From NCBI GenBank assembly GCA_017311185.1, contig JAESUZ010003509.1, forward strand, positions 153,036 through 217,035: 64,000 nucleotides of DNA, read 5' to 3'. Positions 21,377 to 32,760 of the stretch are shown piece after piece (the stretch's first letter is position 1; every line of letters begins with the position of its first letter). The notes under the pieces were generated by a model. It worked only from the letters and a program-made list of their open reading frames with translations. It did not search any database and was not told where the DNA came from. Both the position numbers and the translations under genes were made by a program. Source of the DNA: Proteles cristata cristata. Taxonomy: Eukaryota > Chordata > Mammalia > Carnivora > Hyaenidae.

Positions 21377-21598
21377 TTCTTTTTTTTTAATTTTTATTTA
21401 TTTCTAGAAGAGAGAGAGAGAGAGACAGTGTGAGCAGGGGAGGGTCAGAGAGAGAGGGAGACACAGACTCTGAAATAGGCTCCAGGCTCTGAGCTGGCAG
21501 TCAGCACAGAGCCCGATGCGGGGCTCGAACCCATGAACCGTGAGATAATGACCTAAGCGAAAGTCGGATGCTTAACCACTAAGCCACCCAGGCACCCC
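21377..21598 (-). mobile_element. Felid CAN-SINE, reverse, young subfamily
   Basis: Complete copy with a perfect 17-bp duplication taggcttgttttatctt at 21360-21376 and 21599-21615. Diagnostics gagctggcagtcagc, tttctaga and cactaagcc are present. Confidence 0.97.
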
Positions 21599-21615
21599 TA
21601 GGCTTGTTTTATCTT

Positions 21616-22145
21616 AAAGACAGAAGATAAAGAGCCAATTGTCTGGAGATCATTTAAGATCAGGGTGGGTCAGCTGAGGTTGAAGCAAGGAGCATGGTGG
21701 GAACCAGTTCACCCACCCAAGGGCTACAGACAAAATTCTCTGGGCAGCCACAAACTAGACCAGCTGCAAAATTATGCCCAAGAGGTTAATTAAGACACCT
21801 AGTCTTCAATGTGTCTTGTTCAGTAATAAATTTAGTCATGCCACCACTACTTTTGAATCCTCCTTGATATCCAACACAAATCTGGCATGGAATGATTTGC
21901 CAACCAAGTTGTTGGAAGAGTGTTCATTCATTCTTAGGATTTGAAGCAAGAAAGGAAAATATTGGCTCAATCATGAGGGGCATTCATCTTTTTCAACCAT
22001 TCAGCCTGAGAAAGAAAGATTTGCTGAGCAGCGGAGCATGTGAGGTACTCTGTGAGGCTGGAAGATGCAAGGGTGACTCAGCCAAGTTCTCCTCCTCAAA
22101 TGACCACCATTGAGTGGGCTTCTCAACATCAAAACTATTAGCAGT
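21616..22145. other. No feature seen
   Basis: Unique-looking; frame 21892-22113 has no recognisable family. Confidence 0.4.
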
Positions 22146-22325
22146 TGGGTCCAGACCATTCTTTGTGGTGGGAGATGCCCTGTGCATTGTGGGATGTTTA
22201 GAGGAATTCTTAGAAGCCAGTTGCCTCTCTCTCCCCTATTGTGAGAACCAAAAATATCGCAAGCATTGCCAAATGTCCCCTAGGAACAAAAGTGCCCCCC
22301 ACCAACTGAGAATTATTAACATGGT
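22146..22325 (-). mobile_element. MER5A-type hAT DNA transposon fossil
   Basis: gatgccctgtgcattgtgggatgtttag, gaaccaaaaatatc..gcattgccaaatgtcccctagg and gtgccccccaccaactgagaa are the complement of MER5A in order. Non-autonomous, long inactive. Confidence 0.68.
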
Positions 22326-22329
22326 GCTA

Positions 22330-23430
22330 TAGGGAGTGAGTGGACAGATCTCAAAAGCAAAGCAGCTCTGGGCCTGACCATACCAAAGAGCACTTGAATA
22401 GGGTCTTGGAGACCCCAGGCTGTGCAAAACAGGGGGAGGAGGCAGAAGGGGGATTATGAAGGTCCTGAGGGTCCAGGAGAAGGGACTTGGGGAGAGGATA
22501 TGGGGGAGGCAGGGTATACTCCAACTTACTCAGAAATTTTTGCTATTCTAATGAAGAGCAAGGCCATACCAGTGTCCTAATATGAAAATCCCGAGTCAGG
22601 GCTCGAATCTGGCCTCTTTCCTTATACATACAACACCTTTTCCTTTAAGAATGCAGAACACTCATATCACCCCCAAGCATCTCCCATAGATACGGGGTCA
22701 GGCTGACACGGTGGACATCTTAGACACAGATGGAGTTAAACAGAATAAAGCCCTGCACTGGTTAAAACACAAGGATCTTCACTGAGCCTCTCCTTTTCCT
22801 TTCCGTATCCCTAAACCGCTTGATTCCAATACACAGCTTTTGCATTAACTCACCAGAATAATTGACATCTCAATGTCTTCCTCTCTCTGTCACCCGTTAC
22901 TAAATATATATTCTCTTCAGCAAAGTTTTCAGATTGACTGCTCCTGACAGACAACACAGATTTCAACATTTACACAGAAGTTGTCTGTCAAAATTAAAAA
23001 AAAAAAAGAGGAAGAAGAAAAGAAACAGAAAAAAATATGTCCTATTTTAGGATGTCTCTTTGCTTAAAACGCAGGAGAGAGAGGAGGGAGAAAGCTCTCC
23101 CCGCACATAACAGCAATTTATGGCAGGATACACAGTCTTGCTGGAGAGGTTGCTAAGCAACTGCCTGGCGGCATGTCAAGGGTCAAAGGGGGATGGGAGG
23201 TAAAAGGTACCAAGGCATGAGCACTGCAGGACATGCAAAGACCCAGTCCACTCGGGACAACCACTCCCTCCCCACTCCCTGACACCTAGAATAATTGGAG
23301 GGGTGCATTTTCATCTCAGCGGCCCTGAGGCTGGTCAGGAAGATTCCACACCCAAAGCACAGCTTGGAACACAGCCACTGCTGCTGGCATTTCGTCTGCC
23401 ATCTCCTGTGCCGCCAACGAGCTCAAGGTC
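22330..23430. other. Single-copy stretch containing an RFX X-box
   Basis: 1.1 kb without recognisable repeats apart from an A-rich run at about 22995-23035. Contains the palindromic X-box at 23149. No coding frame over 60 codons inside. Confidence 0.45.
23149..23161. promoter_or_regulatory. RFX X-box-like palindrome
   Basis: gttgctaagcaac is an inverted repeat of gttgct around a central a and fits the RFX dimer consensus GTTGCY..RGCAAC. RFX factors drive ciliary and MHC-II genes; no gene is visible nearby, so a role here is inference. Confidence 0.4.
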
Positions 23431-23434
23431 AAAA

Positions 23435-23530
23435 GTCAAGCAAAGCTTGGTTTCTCCATCTGTAAAGTGGTTGTAACTGTAGCTACACCACAGCTTTGTG
23501 GTGAGAATGTTACTGTACTTTTCCAGCTGC
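23435..23530 (+). mobile_element. MIR fragment
   Basis: ttggtttctccatctgtaaagtgg, then tgtagctacaccacagctttgtggtgagaatg, parallels the MIR core (tcagtttcctcatctgtaaaatgg.. cctacctcatagggttgttgtgagg). Confidence 0.55.
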
Positions 23531-23574
23531 CTGTTCTTGCCTGCTTGAGAGCATTCACTGCATTGTGCTGAAAT

Positions 23575-23970
23575 TGTCTCTTCTTCGTCTGTCTGAGCCC
23601 AGTGGGACTATGTGCTCCAAGCAACAGCGACCATGTCTTCCTCGTTCATCATTTTCCCATGACTATCACCTTGCCTGGAATGCAACAGGACCTCATCAAA
23701 TAACTTTATTGTACCTGCTCTGAATCCTAGAGTCATGTAAGACCATTAGGCTCCAGCTTCACTTACATTACTCATCACCAATGGTCTTCGAACCTTCAAC
23801 ACAGCTTTCCAACCACAACTTGACCTCCATTTTATCAGCATGCCTCTCCACTTCTTGAATAAACCATGATCTTAATAGGGTTCCCTCCTCCCTGCTCACT
23901 TCTGGCTTATTCCTACTCATCCTCTAGAACCTAACTCAAGCATGGCCCCTCCATGAAGGCCCTGTGGGAA
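23575..23970 (+). mobile_element. L2 3' fragments
   Basis: tgtgctccaagcaacagcgaccatgtc and ccttgcctggaatgcaac at 23610-23690 resemble the L2 end; 23870-23965 (ctactcatcctctagaacctaactcaagc, ccatgaaggccctg) resembles the upstream L2 3' UTR, so the pieces are two separate or rearranged copies. Confidence 0.45.
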
Positions 23971-24114
23971 TTTACTTCAGCATCTAGTTCGCAGGTAGAG
24001 AGGAGGACAATAGGGAATGAAGGGGACCATGGCACACCAGTAGCCCATTCTGGGCCATTTAAAGAGAGAGAGCTGCCCTTTCATGACCTCTGCTACTCCA
24101 GGTCTTGGAGTAGT

Positions 24115-24235
24115 TAACATTTGACTTGGTAAAGATCACACAGAGAGGAAATGGTAGGCAAATCTTAGATAAAATCCAATTTTGTCTGATTCCAAATTTT
24201 CTGCACATGTCACTAAATCACAAACTTCCTATCGC
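24115..24235 (-). mobile_element. MIR, reverse orientation
   Basis: ggtaaagatcacacagagagg..atggtaggcaaatctt then ttctgattcc-like text and ctgcacatgtcactaaatcac follow the MIR complement. Confidence 0.48.
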
Positions 24236-24244
24236 ATGTAACCC

Positions 24245-24430
24245 AAACCCTTCATTCATTAATTCTAATTGTCAATAATAATGTATTAAGCACATAATTT
24301 GACGAAGGGTGCCAAAATATTGTGTATTCATTAACTCGTTCAGTTGAGTCATGTCTGCATTGCTTCGATGGAAGGCATCATGCTGGTCACTGGACATTCA
24401 AAGATGAATCATACCCTTCGACCCCAAGTT
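24245..24430 (-). mobile_element. L2 3' end, reverse orientation
   Basis: ttcattcattaattctaattgtc, cattaactcgttcag, ggcatcatgctggtcactgg and aaagatgaatcatacc are the L2 terminal order in complement (possibly two overlapping copies). Confidence 0.5.
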
Positions 24431-24639
24431 GCGCACAACTAGACATTACAACACAATGTTGGTCTGCTCAGTTGTATGTGTGATGGGTCTTCTCTCCATC
24501 CCTGGACAGTCAGCACCTCCCTGCATGTCCCAGGTCTCAGATCCCTGCCTTCCAATCACTGCTGCCTTGGAGCTTAAACAAAAGGAGAAGGCTCATATCT
24601 TCTTGGTAGAACTTGAGCTCCTTGTGCGTTTCTTTTTGT

Positions 24640-24947
24640 TATTTCTGGTTATCTTTTGTTTGAGTTTGGTTTTACTGAAATCTATTTGACACATAACGTT
24701 GTATAAATCTAAAATGTACAACATATCGATTTGAAACAATTGTATATTGTAATGGCCATGATAGCAATACCACATCACATCGCTGTCACTTCTTTTTTGT
24801 GGCTGGAATACTCAAGATCCAGGGACACTTGGATGGCTCTGTTGGTTAAGCATCCGACTCTTGGTTTCGACTCAGGTCATTATCTCACAGTTCATGGGTT
24901 TGAGCCCCACATCAGGATCTGTGCTGGCAGTGTGGAGCCTGCTTGGG

Positions 24948-24981
<34 letters not shown>

Positions 24982-25385
24982 CCTACTACACATGCACTTG
25001 CTCTATCTTTCTCTCTCTCTCAAAATAAATAAATAAACTTAAAAATATATTTAAAAAGACCTAGCCTCTTATCAAGTCTGATGACTATAATACAAATTGC
25101 TGTCTATATTTACTATACCATGTTCTAAATCTCTGGGACTTATTAGCCACTAGTTGCCAGTTTGTATCCTTAAGCAGTATCTCTCTTATTACCCCACCTC
25201 TGGTCCCTAGTATCTATCATTCTTCTCTCTGTTTTTGTAAGTTTAGTTCTTTTAGACTCCACATATAGGTGACATCATGCAATATTTGCCTTTCTCTGTC
25301 TGACTTATTTCACTCAGCATACTGTCCTTAAGGTCCATCCATGTCATTGCAAATGGCAGGATGTCCGTCTTTCTTAAAGGCAAAA
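24640..25385 (-). mobile_element. L1M 3' end, reverse orientation, split by a SINE
   Basis: ttactgaaatctatttgacacataac, gtataaatctaaaatgtacaac and cacatcgctgtcacttc before the SINE; ctagcctcttatcaag, ccatgttctaaatctctgggactt, ccacatataggtgacatc and gtctgacttatttcactcagcat after it. All are complement of an L1M 3' end. Confidence 0.7.
24822..25060 (+). mobile_element. Felid CAN-SINE inserted in L1M
   Basis: gggacacttggatggctctg head, gtgctggcagtgtggagcctgc body, a (CT) run at about 24951-24978 and caaaataaataaataaac tail. Flanking aagatcc/aagacct may be a decayed duplication. Confidence 0.94.
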
Positions 25386-25479
25386 GCAAATCCTTGTATG
25401 TTTCCTAATCTAATTTATTGGAGTTTGATTCCACTAAGGCGGAGCAGAAATGGCAATCTGGAGCACCCACCATATTCCT

Positions 25480-25670
25480 TATCTTGTGAGTCTTCTGCAT
25501 CTGCTCACTTAATCTTTGCAAAGGCTCGTGGAAGCAGGGACCTTTATCCCTGTCTTTACACATGAGAAAACTGAGCTTACAAGGAATAAACAACTTGCCC
25601 GTAGCTAGTCCCTGGCAGAGCCAATGCTGAAGACAGCTTTTTTCTAAAATCCATATTCCTTACATGCCTG
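25480..25670 (-). mobile_element. MIR, reverse orientation
   Basis: gctcacttaatctttgcaaaggctcg, ccctgtctttacacatgagaaaactgagc and acttgcccgtagctagtccctggcagagccaatgctg keep the MIR complement order well. Confidence 0.6.
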
Positions 25671-26230
25671 CATGCTGCCTCACGCAGACCTCAAAAGATG
25701 GTTCAGAATTCCATAGACACAGAATAGGAAGAAAGGGGTGTCACTGGGTGAAACTAGAGCAACGGCACGAAGGTGCACCGCAGTAGGGAGAGATGGAGTG
25801 TCTGGCATGGCCAAGGCAGGGTGTGAGTGTAGACTTAACATGAGAAATGTACCCGAAAAGATTCAGGGCAGGGTGAGAAATGCCTTGACAATCCTTTGCA
25901 CCATGTTTAGCCTCAACGTTTCATCCCCCCCAGAAAATACTCAACAAAGAAATCTTGTCTGTGAAAGCATGACCCAATTTTCCAGAAGTTAGACCTAGAA
26001 AGTGCACTCATTTTGCAGTGTTCATGAACGCTATGCTCATCTCCCCCACAAAAGATGCTCCTTAGCTCCACTGCGGTTACTTCACTCCTCCCCAGTGGCT
26101 TATGAATCCGTCTGCCTCTGCTTGGACCTTGAGCTCCATGGACATTATTGTGGAGGCATCTCTGTAAAGCCAGTTCCTGGGTTAGTGCTTACCCCATGAA
26201 GGGTGCTAACCCTGTGCTCTCTCAGTAAGT
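25671..26230. other. No firm feature; possible L2 trace
   Basis: 26030-26200 (tgctccttagctccactgcgg, tggaccttgagctccatgg) may be a worn L2 3' end. Nothing else recognised. Confidence 0.3.
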
Positions 26231-27725
26231 GAGGCACTGACTTCAGTGAGTGGCTAAAACAAACCGTTGACCATTTCCATCTAAACAATAGCTCAGAATC
26301 CTTTGGAAAGCTACCTTATTTGAATAAGTAATTGTTACTTAGTTCTTAATACTTACTACTCTAGTACTTATTTAAACCCAACCCCACCCCCCTTGGAAAT
26401 ACATGGCAGGGGATATGGCAGATACCGTTTTATTGAGCCCACAGTGATTTGAAGTGCTCGTCTGAACTTGACTGCTCTGGGAATGACATCCCACTCAAGG
26501 CAGAGAAGGTACTCTTGTCAGGTTTGGGGGTTGAAGAAATCTGAGCTTTGGCTGCTAATTGGGCTGTTCTTAATTATAGTCATTCTTTATGCTAGGGAGT
26601 GGGAAGGGGAGGCAGGGAGAGTGAGGGTTTTATTTTTAACAACTGCACTTTCTGTGAGAAGTGTGGCCCCCATTTGCAGCAACAATTGGAATTGGTGCCA
26701 AGGAGATGCGGCTGAATTATTAAGTGCAAATAATTAGGCCCTTAGTTCCTGGAGTTGGGAAAAGGAGCTCTCTGTGCATCACAGGGGAGGAGAAAGTACC
26801 ATTCATTTTGAGTTTTTCATCATTTAAAATGATAATTAGTGAGAGATAATATGCCTCAGTAGCCAATTTCGCCTCTGATTATTTGCTTGAACATGGTAAT
26901 TGTGTGGTTTTGTTTTGCTCTCTTCGACATGCTTCCTAAAGTCCTTGTGATGTTTTAGGGGGCTAGTGGACTCATCATTATCTCTGAAAGTAACCATGGA
27001 AATACATAATTAGATGTTATTCAGGGTAGAATGACCCAGGTTGCAGAAAGTCTCTGTGGCACAGTGCATTTAACTGGGCATGGGCTCTCTCCTTGTATCG
27101 GCAGGGTATTATGTTCCCAAGATCCCGTAGTCCCATCTTGGGGGACAGTGAGGCAGCCGGGGCTCAGGCAGTAAGAGACCTGTTTCCCAGTCCTAGCTCT
27201 ACTCTGTCTTCAATTGGCTTTACATCCAGGCAAATGGAGGGGAAGGGGAAGTCAGTGATGTCAAATGTGTCACTAAGAGCTTGCATTTGTTTCATACATC
27301 ATTTCCTCACTGCAAGCAGGAGATTGCTGTCAAACGTCCTCTCTATATTAGAAGGAGTTAGTACATCAAAAATAGGGAAGGGAGAGTTCTGTTTGTGTTG
27401 AAATATAAGTACTTATTCTATATATCATGGGTACCTAAGAAGACTTTAAAAATTTATAGCCACATGCTATTACCATCAAACATCAAGTATCAGGGATCCA
27501 GAATGTCTTTTGGCTTCAACAAAGGGTTAGGTTGTATTATGTGTTTGGAAATCGAGAAAGAAGCCCTCAACCCAGAAGGATAGGAATTAAGAAGCCACCA
27601 AAAGATGGCAGGGGTGGGCTAGAGGCAGAAGAGACAGGTGCAAATGAGCTCTACAGCCAGAGGGTAGACAAGAGCTACACATCTTTGGCCAGATTTCATG
27701 TGATGCAAGGAAATGCCATCTGTGA
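26231..27725. other. Single-copy, repeat-free block
   Basis: About 1.5 kb without recognised repeats. The central part is rich in TAATTA-type homeodomain cores (separate entry). Frames 27093-27401 and 27532-27822 have no protein signature. Confidence 0.45.
26540..27010. promoter_or_regulatory. Candidate conserved enhancer rich in homeodomain/POU cores
   Basis: ctaattg at 26555-26561, taattat at 26571-26577, gaattattaa at 26714-26723, tgcaaataattag at 26725-26737 (POU-like tgcaaat abutting taatta) and taattag at 26833-26839, in repeat-free DNA. Clustering of ATTA cores beside an octamer half-site is typical of developmental enhancers, but AT-rich DNA yields such cores by chance. Conservation was not tested. 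Confidence 0.3.
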
Positions 27726-27729
27726 TACG

Positions 27730-28085
27730 AGCATGACCTCCAACCTCCCTGCCTCAGCCCCTCTCACACCAGCTTCAACCATTCTCCTGTCTGCTTCCTG
27801 TGGAACTGCTCGGAGCTTGTAGAATGCCCTGTACTTTTTATCAGCTCTCTGACTTTGTCTATGCTCTTCCTTCTGTCCAGAATGTCTTTGTCTTCCCTCT
27901 TTGCCTACATGATGAATCACCCTTTAAAACAAAGCTCAAATATCAGTTCCTCTAGAAAACTTCCACAATTTGGTTCAAATTACATCCTTAGTACCTCCAT
28001 AACATCCTGCATATATTCCAATATTGTACTTATCTAACACATCGTAAGTGCTCAATAAATGTTTTATTTATTTACTTACTTATTT
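27730..28085 (+). mobile_element. L2 3' end
   Basis: ttctgtccagaatgtctttgtc, cctttaaaacaaagctcaaatatcag, cctctagaaaacttccac and terminal taagtgctcaataaatg are L2 3' UTR phrases in order, closing in a tta-rich tail. Confidence 0.65.
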
Positions 28086-29244
28086 AATAATATCAGAATA
28101 TTCCGATGACTTACATAGAACCTCATCTGTGTATTATATGAGTTGAGTTAGTTAAAGAAAGTTGGAAAGGGGTGAGTTGGGTTGCTGTGGTTAAACTTAG
28201 TGGTGTTGAATTAGGACTGGATGAACTCAGGGCAAAGAGAAACAGGAATCCCCCCTCCCCCCAGACAGTGAACCAGGCTGTAAAACACACTTTCCACCAT
28301 GCATGACATCTCCTTCTCATCAGTGCTGTGTGGAAGAGGCAGAAAGGTTCTGATACTTTCATGCAAAGTGCATAGCTACTACCTCACAGGGTCGCGGTGA
28401 GTCCTGCCAACCTTTTCTTGATAACAGAACAAAAGAACATCAACTTCAAGCACTACTGAAGGAGATTCACACCCAACCTGCCCACTGACAGGGCACAGTC
28501 AAATCTGGCGGAATACTCGGTGGCCATGAAAAAGAACTGAGATGAGACTAGAATGGGAAGTTAGGATCAGGTTTCCAAAAGGGTAGTTCTTCCTGGAAGG
28601 GTTCATCGAAGCGGGATGTGAGGCAAGAGAAGTAACTGTGTGCCTGGAAATTTCTAACTTTATTGTCCCCAAGGTCATGCTCTTAACTGGCATTCTCTAG
28701 TGCAGAGTGATGAAAATGGGCCCAGGAGTCAGCCCAACTTACGTTCAAATCCCATTGACTAGATGTCATCAGGAGGTTAGTAGCTTTTTCAATAGTTACA
28801 ATTCCTAGGAAGGGAAGAAGAGGGAAAAATCACTAAACAATTCCACTTTCTCTCTACCCGCCACTCACCTTTCTAGAGAAGGGGAGTGATTTGTCTTATG
28901 GGTAAGATTGGAAGAAGGACTTATAATAGAGGTGGATTAGCCCCTTCTGGCCTCAGGCCACCCTGCTCCTCTCCTATGTAAGCTTCGTGGCATATTTTCT
29001 TCTCCCGTGGCCATGAGAGAGCTGGTATATTCCAGTGTAGAGTGAAGTCTTAGGATATCCACAGTGGTCACACCTCTAGACTATAGTTTATAAGCAGATT
29101 TATGTAAATATGGCATTTTGAAAGTTACTCCTCTGTCTTCTCTTTGTTATCTTTCAGCATTTTGAATGCTGGAAGGAAGAAGGCAGTCATACATTCATCC
29201 CATCCTCCCCAACAGACATGTTACCATGGTCTCCCATTCAACCA
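28086..29244. other. Mostly single-copy; small MIR trace
   Basis: 28705-28765 (ggcccaggagtcagcccaac..gttcaaatccc) resembles the MIR tRNA-related part on the plus strand. C-rich run ccccccagac at 28256. Nothing coding. Confidence 0.35.
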
Positions 29245-29345
29245 TTCCAGATCTCTGTTTCTCTATCTCTAAAATGGCAATAGCACTGTCTGCCATCGAT
29301 ATGTTGTGGGAAACAAATGCAACAGCATATGGAAACCACGGCACC
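29245..29345 (+). mobile_element. MIR fragment
   Basis: ctctgtttctctatctctaaaatggcaatagcac then atgttgtgggaaacaaatgc parallels the MIR core. Confidence 0.55.
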
Positions 29346-29419
29346 AACCGAAGTGGCACCAAATAGAAGGTTAGTACCTTCCCCACTTCCACCTTAGGAA
29401 AAAAATATTGACAATCAGG

Positions 29420-29960
29420 TCCTATGATCTTCTTGCTCTGTTCTTCTTAGCCCATCTTATTTTCCCTATTCTTACATTCCCTATTGTAATGAAAGGAATT
29501 ATCTTCCTCACCTGCCACAGATGGAAATCCAAGACACTCACATCGCCAGCCCACATATCTTTCTCTGTCTCCAGAAGCACCCCAAATGAGTACCCCAAAC
29601 ACATAACAGAACTCATTATCTTTCACCCAAACCCACAACCTACGTCTTCTTTCAAACATCCAAGAAGAATCATGATCACCTCAACCACATGGGCCTTGAG
29701 CAAATCCTACCAGAACTAGCTCTTCATTGCCTTTTTTCCTACCTATTCCCTGAGTCACATCTCCAGCAATTCCATCCATCACACGCTGTAGCAAGCTCTG
29801 CTATAACAGTTACCGGCTCTCTCTAAAGTATGTCCCATTCCTTATCATCTTCCCCATGGGCTGTAAATTTCCAGAGGCAGGGCCGATGATGCATATTTCT
29901 TTGTATCAGTTCTGTTTTCTACACAGACCTTGGCATAGAGAAACACCTTTGCAGTGTTAG
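29420..29960 (+). mobile_element. L2 ORF2 end and 3' UTR
   Basis: cagaactcattatctttcacccaaacccac matches the L2 stretch aactcatcatcttccccccaaacc. It is followed by ttccatccatcacacgctg, then gggctgtaaatttccagaggcagggcc and accttggcatagag of the L2 3' end. Orientation plus. Confidence 0.58.
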
Positions 29961-30169
29961 TTAAATGGAAAATGGATTGATCTAACCTCTGTTCCCTGTT
30001 CTGTCCTGACCAGAAATAGCCTTATTTTTATTGGTGGCAGTGAAGCGTTGTCAGAAAAGTGACATTAGACATTATTAATATGATGAAGTGAAAAATAATG
30101 TTGAGCTGTTCACAGATAGACCCCTCTTCTGTTTGTTTGTTGTTGTTTTTTTTTTCTCGCCTGGTGTTC
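29961..30169. other. No feature seen
   Basis: Short unique-looking spacer with a T-rich run (tgttgttttttttttctc) at about 30139-30158. Confidence 0.4.
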
Positions 30170-30380
30170 TTAGAGATCTTAAGCAAACTGAGGCTTGATG
30201 GAGGGCAGGTGGGTGGACAGATGGGCTAAATGGGTGATGGGCATTAAGGAGGGCACTTGTTGGGATGAACATTGGGTGTTATAAGTGGTGAATCACTAGA
30301 CTCTATTCCTGAACCCATTATTACTCTATATGTTAACTAACTTGGCATTAAATTATAGATGGGTAGATAAATAAATAAAT
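30170..30380 (+). mobile_element. Carnivore L1 extreme 3' end (5'-truncated)
   Basis: agatgggctaaatgggtgatgggcattaaggagggcacttg, gaatcactagactctattcctg and tatatgttaactaacttggcattaaattat are the last bases of carnivore L1, followed by an ataaataaat tail. Confidence 0.75.
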
Positions 30381-30407
30381 ATTTAAATATTTAAAATCAG
30401 TATATAA

Positions 30408-30420
30408 GAGAAAGAGAGAG

Positions 30421-30451
<31 letters not shown>
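30408..30451. repeat. (GA)n microsatellite
   Basis: About 20 ga units with one tt interruption at 30421-30424. Confidence 0.95.
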
Positions 30452-30452
<1 letters not shown>

Positions 30453-31885
30453 ATCTCAAGCAGGCAGCTGGTAAGTTTCTTAGATAAAGACCCAAGTGTA
30501 TCTGTCCAGGTTAAGGTCAGTGTAAAAAGAGCCAGAATTTCCAAACTCTATTTGCAGCCAGCCCCAAGACAACAAATCACTTCTGTTCCAAACAAACAAA
30601 ACCAGCATCTGGAAACCTTAATTCTCTATCTGCAGCTCAACTCTGGCTGCGGCATTTTTAGTTTATTCAAGGCTTTTTGTTTGAAAGAACCAAATGTGCA
30701 TCCCCCTATCTGATTAACCTATAGAAAGCCTCTCCTGCCCAGCACTTCCCCCGTGTGCCCTTTCTCACAGATTTTCCAGTCTCCAGCCCACAGAGGTTTT
30801 GATGAGTAGCAACAGTAAGGGGAAAAAATGTTGGTGTGATTAAAAAGAAAAAGAAGGAGTAAGAAAAAATAACCCTGACAGCTTCTTAATCCTTATTACC
30901 ATGGAGGAAAAAATGATGTAGTGTCACCTGGGAAATACAAGGGAGCTGACACTCTGGCATGCCCTCATGGCACTGTGAGCATTAAGTGTGGAGATTTGCT
31001 TTTTATTTGATTGTCATGGCTTCATTAGGTGAGTGCCTCCCTCTTCCCAAAAAGGACTTCTGCCCAAGAGGCACAGCCAATTTGCCATTCATTTCTGCCG
31101 CTTCGAAAGCTACAGTTTTTGTTTCCCCAAGACCATAAGCAAGTCCAGGTTCATGTGGAAGTGACTCTGGGGCCGACACTGTTGGTGACCTCTTGTATCT
31201 GTTCAGAACCGACCTGTACATGAGGAAAGCTCTTCTGCAGCTCTGTCTGCACTCTGGCAAGCTGGAAGACCCTGACCGTGGCTCCAATGAGAGAAAGAAG
31301 TGGAGGAAAGTGGTTAAACACCCCAGCACCTTGCATCCTAAGTGGGGAAAACTCAGAAGCACATGTTCTGACCTGTCTTCCAAGCTCCTCAGAAGGACTC
31401 AGCCCTATTGTCATGGTGGTAACTTTCCTGACAACAGACAGTTTGCTGGTTTCCTTCCCTTTTCTGCCTTACTGCACCCCTCCTCTGCTAGTGTCTCCTG
31501 GAATCATCTTTTAAGTAAATCACCAGCACTGAAATCTGGTCCCAGGGTCAGTTTTGGGGAGGAGCCAAACAAAGATAAGTCCCTGCCCTGATAACTATCT
31601 CCCTTCAGAGCTCTGCTCCAGAGAAATCTCTCTTTCTGACGCACAGGGCCTTGGGCAGCTGAGATCTTGAGCTGCACCAATATTCCTCAAACTTTACCCA
31701 GGCACAGGATGGTGTCTCTTGCCTTTATGCACAGAGTTTAGAGCTGAGGAAGGGGACCATCTACAAAAGAACGACATGTGGGAATTCCGAATCAAACTGA
31801 GGTGCACAGAGTAACAACTACAGCATTAGCATCCATCGGGAGTGAAGGGAGGATGGGTTACTTAAGACCTCAGACTCAAATGCCC
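30452..31885. other. Single-copy block, 1.4 kb
   Basis: No repeats recognised. Contains the longest non-repeat frame in this part (132 codons at 31193-31591), which is basic and serine-rich but unlike any family I know, and is shadowed by 126- and 87-codon frames on the other strand. Treated as non-coding. Confidence 0.45.
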
Positions 31886-31965
31886 CACAGGCATCTCATT
31901 CCACAAATATTTAACGAGTGTCTGCTACATGCCAAGGATGGCACTACCTACCTTGTCTCTTGTGA
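31886..31965 (-). mobile_element. L2 3' end, reverse orientation
   Basis: catctcattccacaaatatttaacgagtgtctgctacatgccaagg is the L2 terminal sequence in complement. Confidence 0.55.
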
Positions 31966-32424
31966 CATTCCGTCTATATGGGAGTTCCCACTGTCATCTT
32001 TTAATGCAATATCACAAATATTTTTGAAACAGTAAGAAGAAGAAAATAAACACTTTACATTCTTCCAATAAAGTGCGGGTAATAAACTAAGAGAAAACTC
32101 TCCCCTGGATAAGTTGTAAAGAGCAGAGCATGCACCTAGGTCTTTCAAAGGAGCATATGATACTTGTCTTGTGAACCCAGTATGGTTGGCATGGAAACCA
32201 CATAGCTCTAAAGTTCTAAAGTATCTTTGGGCCAGTAATGTGGATATTATCCAGTAGTCTACAGAGGTGACTCAGGGTCAACACAAAATCCATAAGGTGC
32301 TGGAATAATAAATTACCCAGAAGACTCTAGAACTAATCAAAGTGTGAAATGAAGATGGTTCTCAACCTGCTTCATTAGTTCCTCAACTGTGGCCTGCTTT
32401 TCCCACCACGGGGACTCTATTCAC
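31966..32424. other. No feature seen
   Basis: AT-rich unique-looking sequence. Confidence 0.4.
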
Positions 32425-32760
32425 AATTCCCACTGCCAGGAATTCTCTTACTGATCTCCAAGCTAACCAACTAATCTCTGTTTCACTCTTCAGATCTCAA
32501 AACTTTTGCCATCCTTTTAAGGATGCTTTCCTAGACTTACAAGACCAAATTCTACCTCCTCTTTATAAAGGCTCCCTAGTTCTCTATGCTTTTATTTTAG
32601 AACATTTATCATACCTATAAACCTATTTCCATGTCTATTTTTCCTATGAGCTCCTTGAAAATTTAACCATATCTGTTTTTTTCTCACTGTTGAATCCCCA
32701 GCTTCTAGTATAGAGTCTGGCCAATAACTGGGAATCAACAACGATGACCACATAATTAAT
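32425..32760 (+). mobile_element. L2 3' UTR and end
   Basis: cactcttcagatctcaaaac, gatgctttcctagacttac, atctatgc-like region, tatgagctccttgaaaatttaacc and ttgaatccccagcttctagtatagag keep L2 order. Confidence 0.58.

Noticed and set aside
31193..31591. 132-codon plus-strand frame
   Set aside because: No recognisable domain, opposed by two long minus-strand frames, no splice or promoter context.
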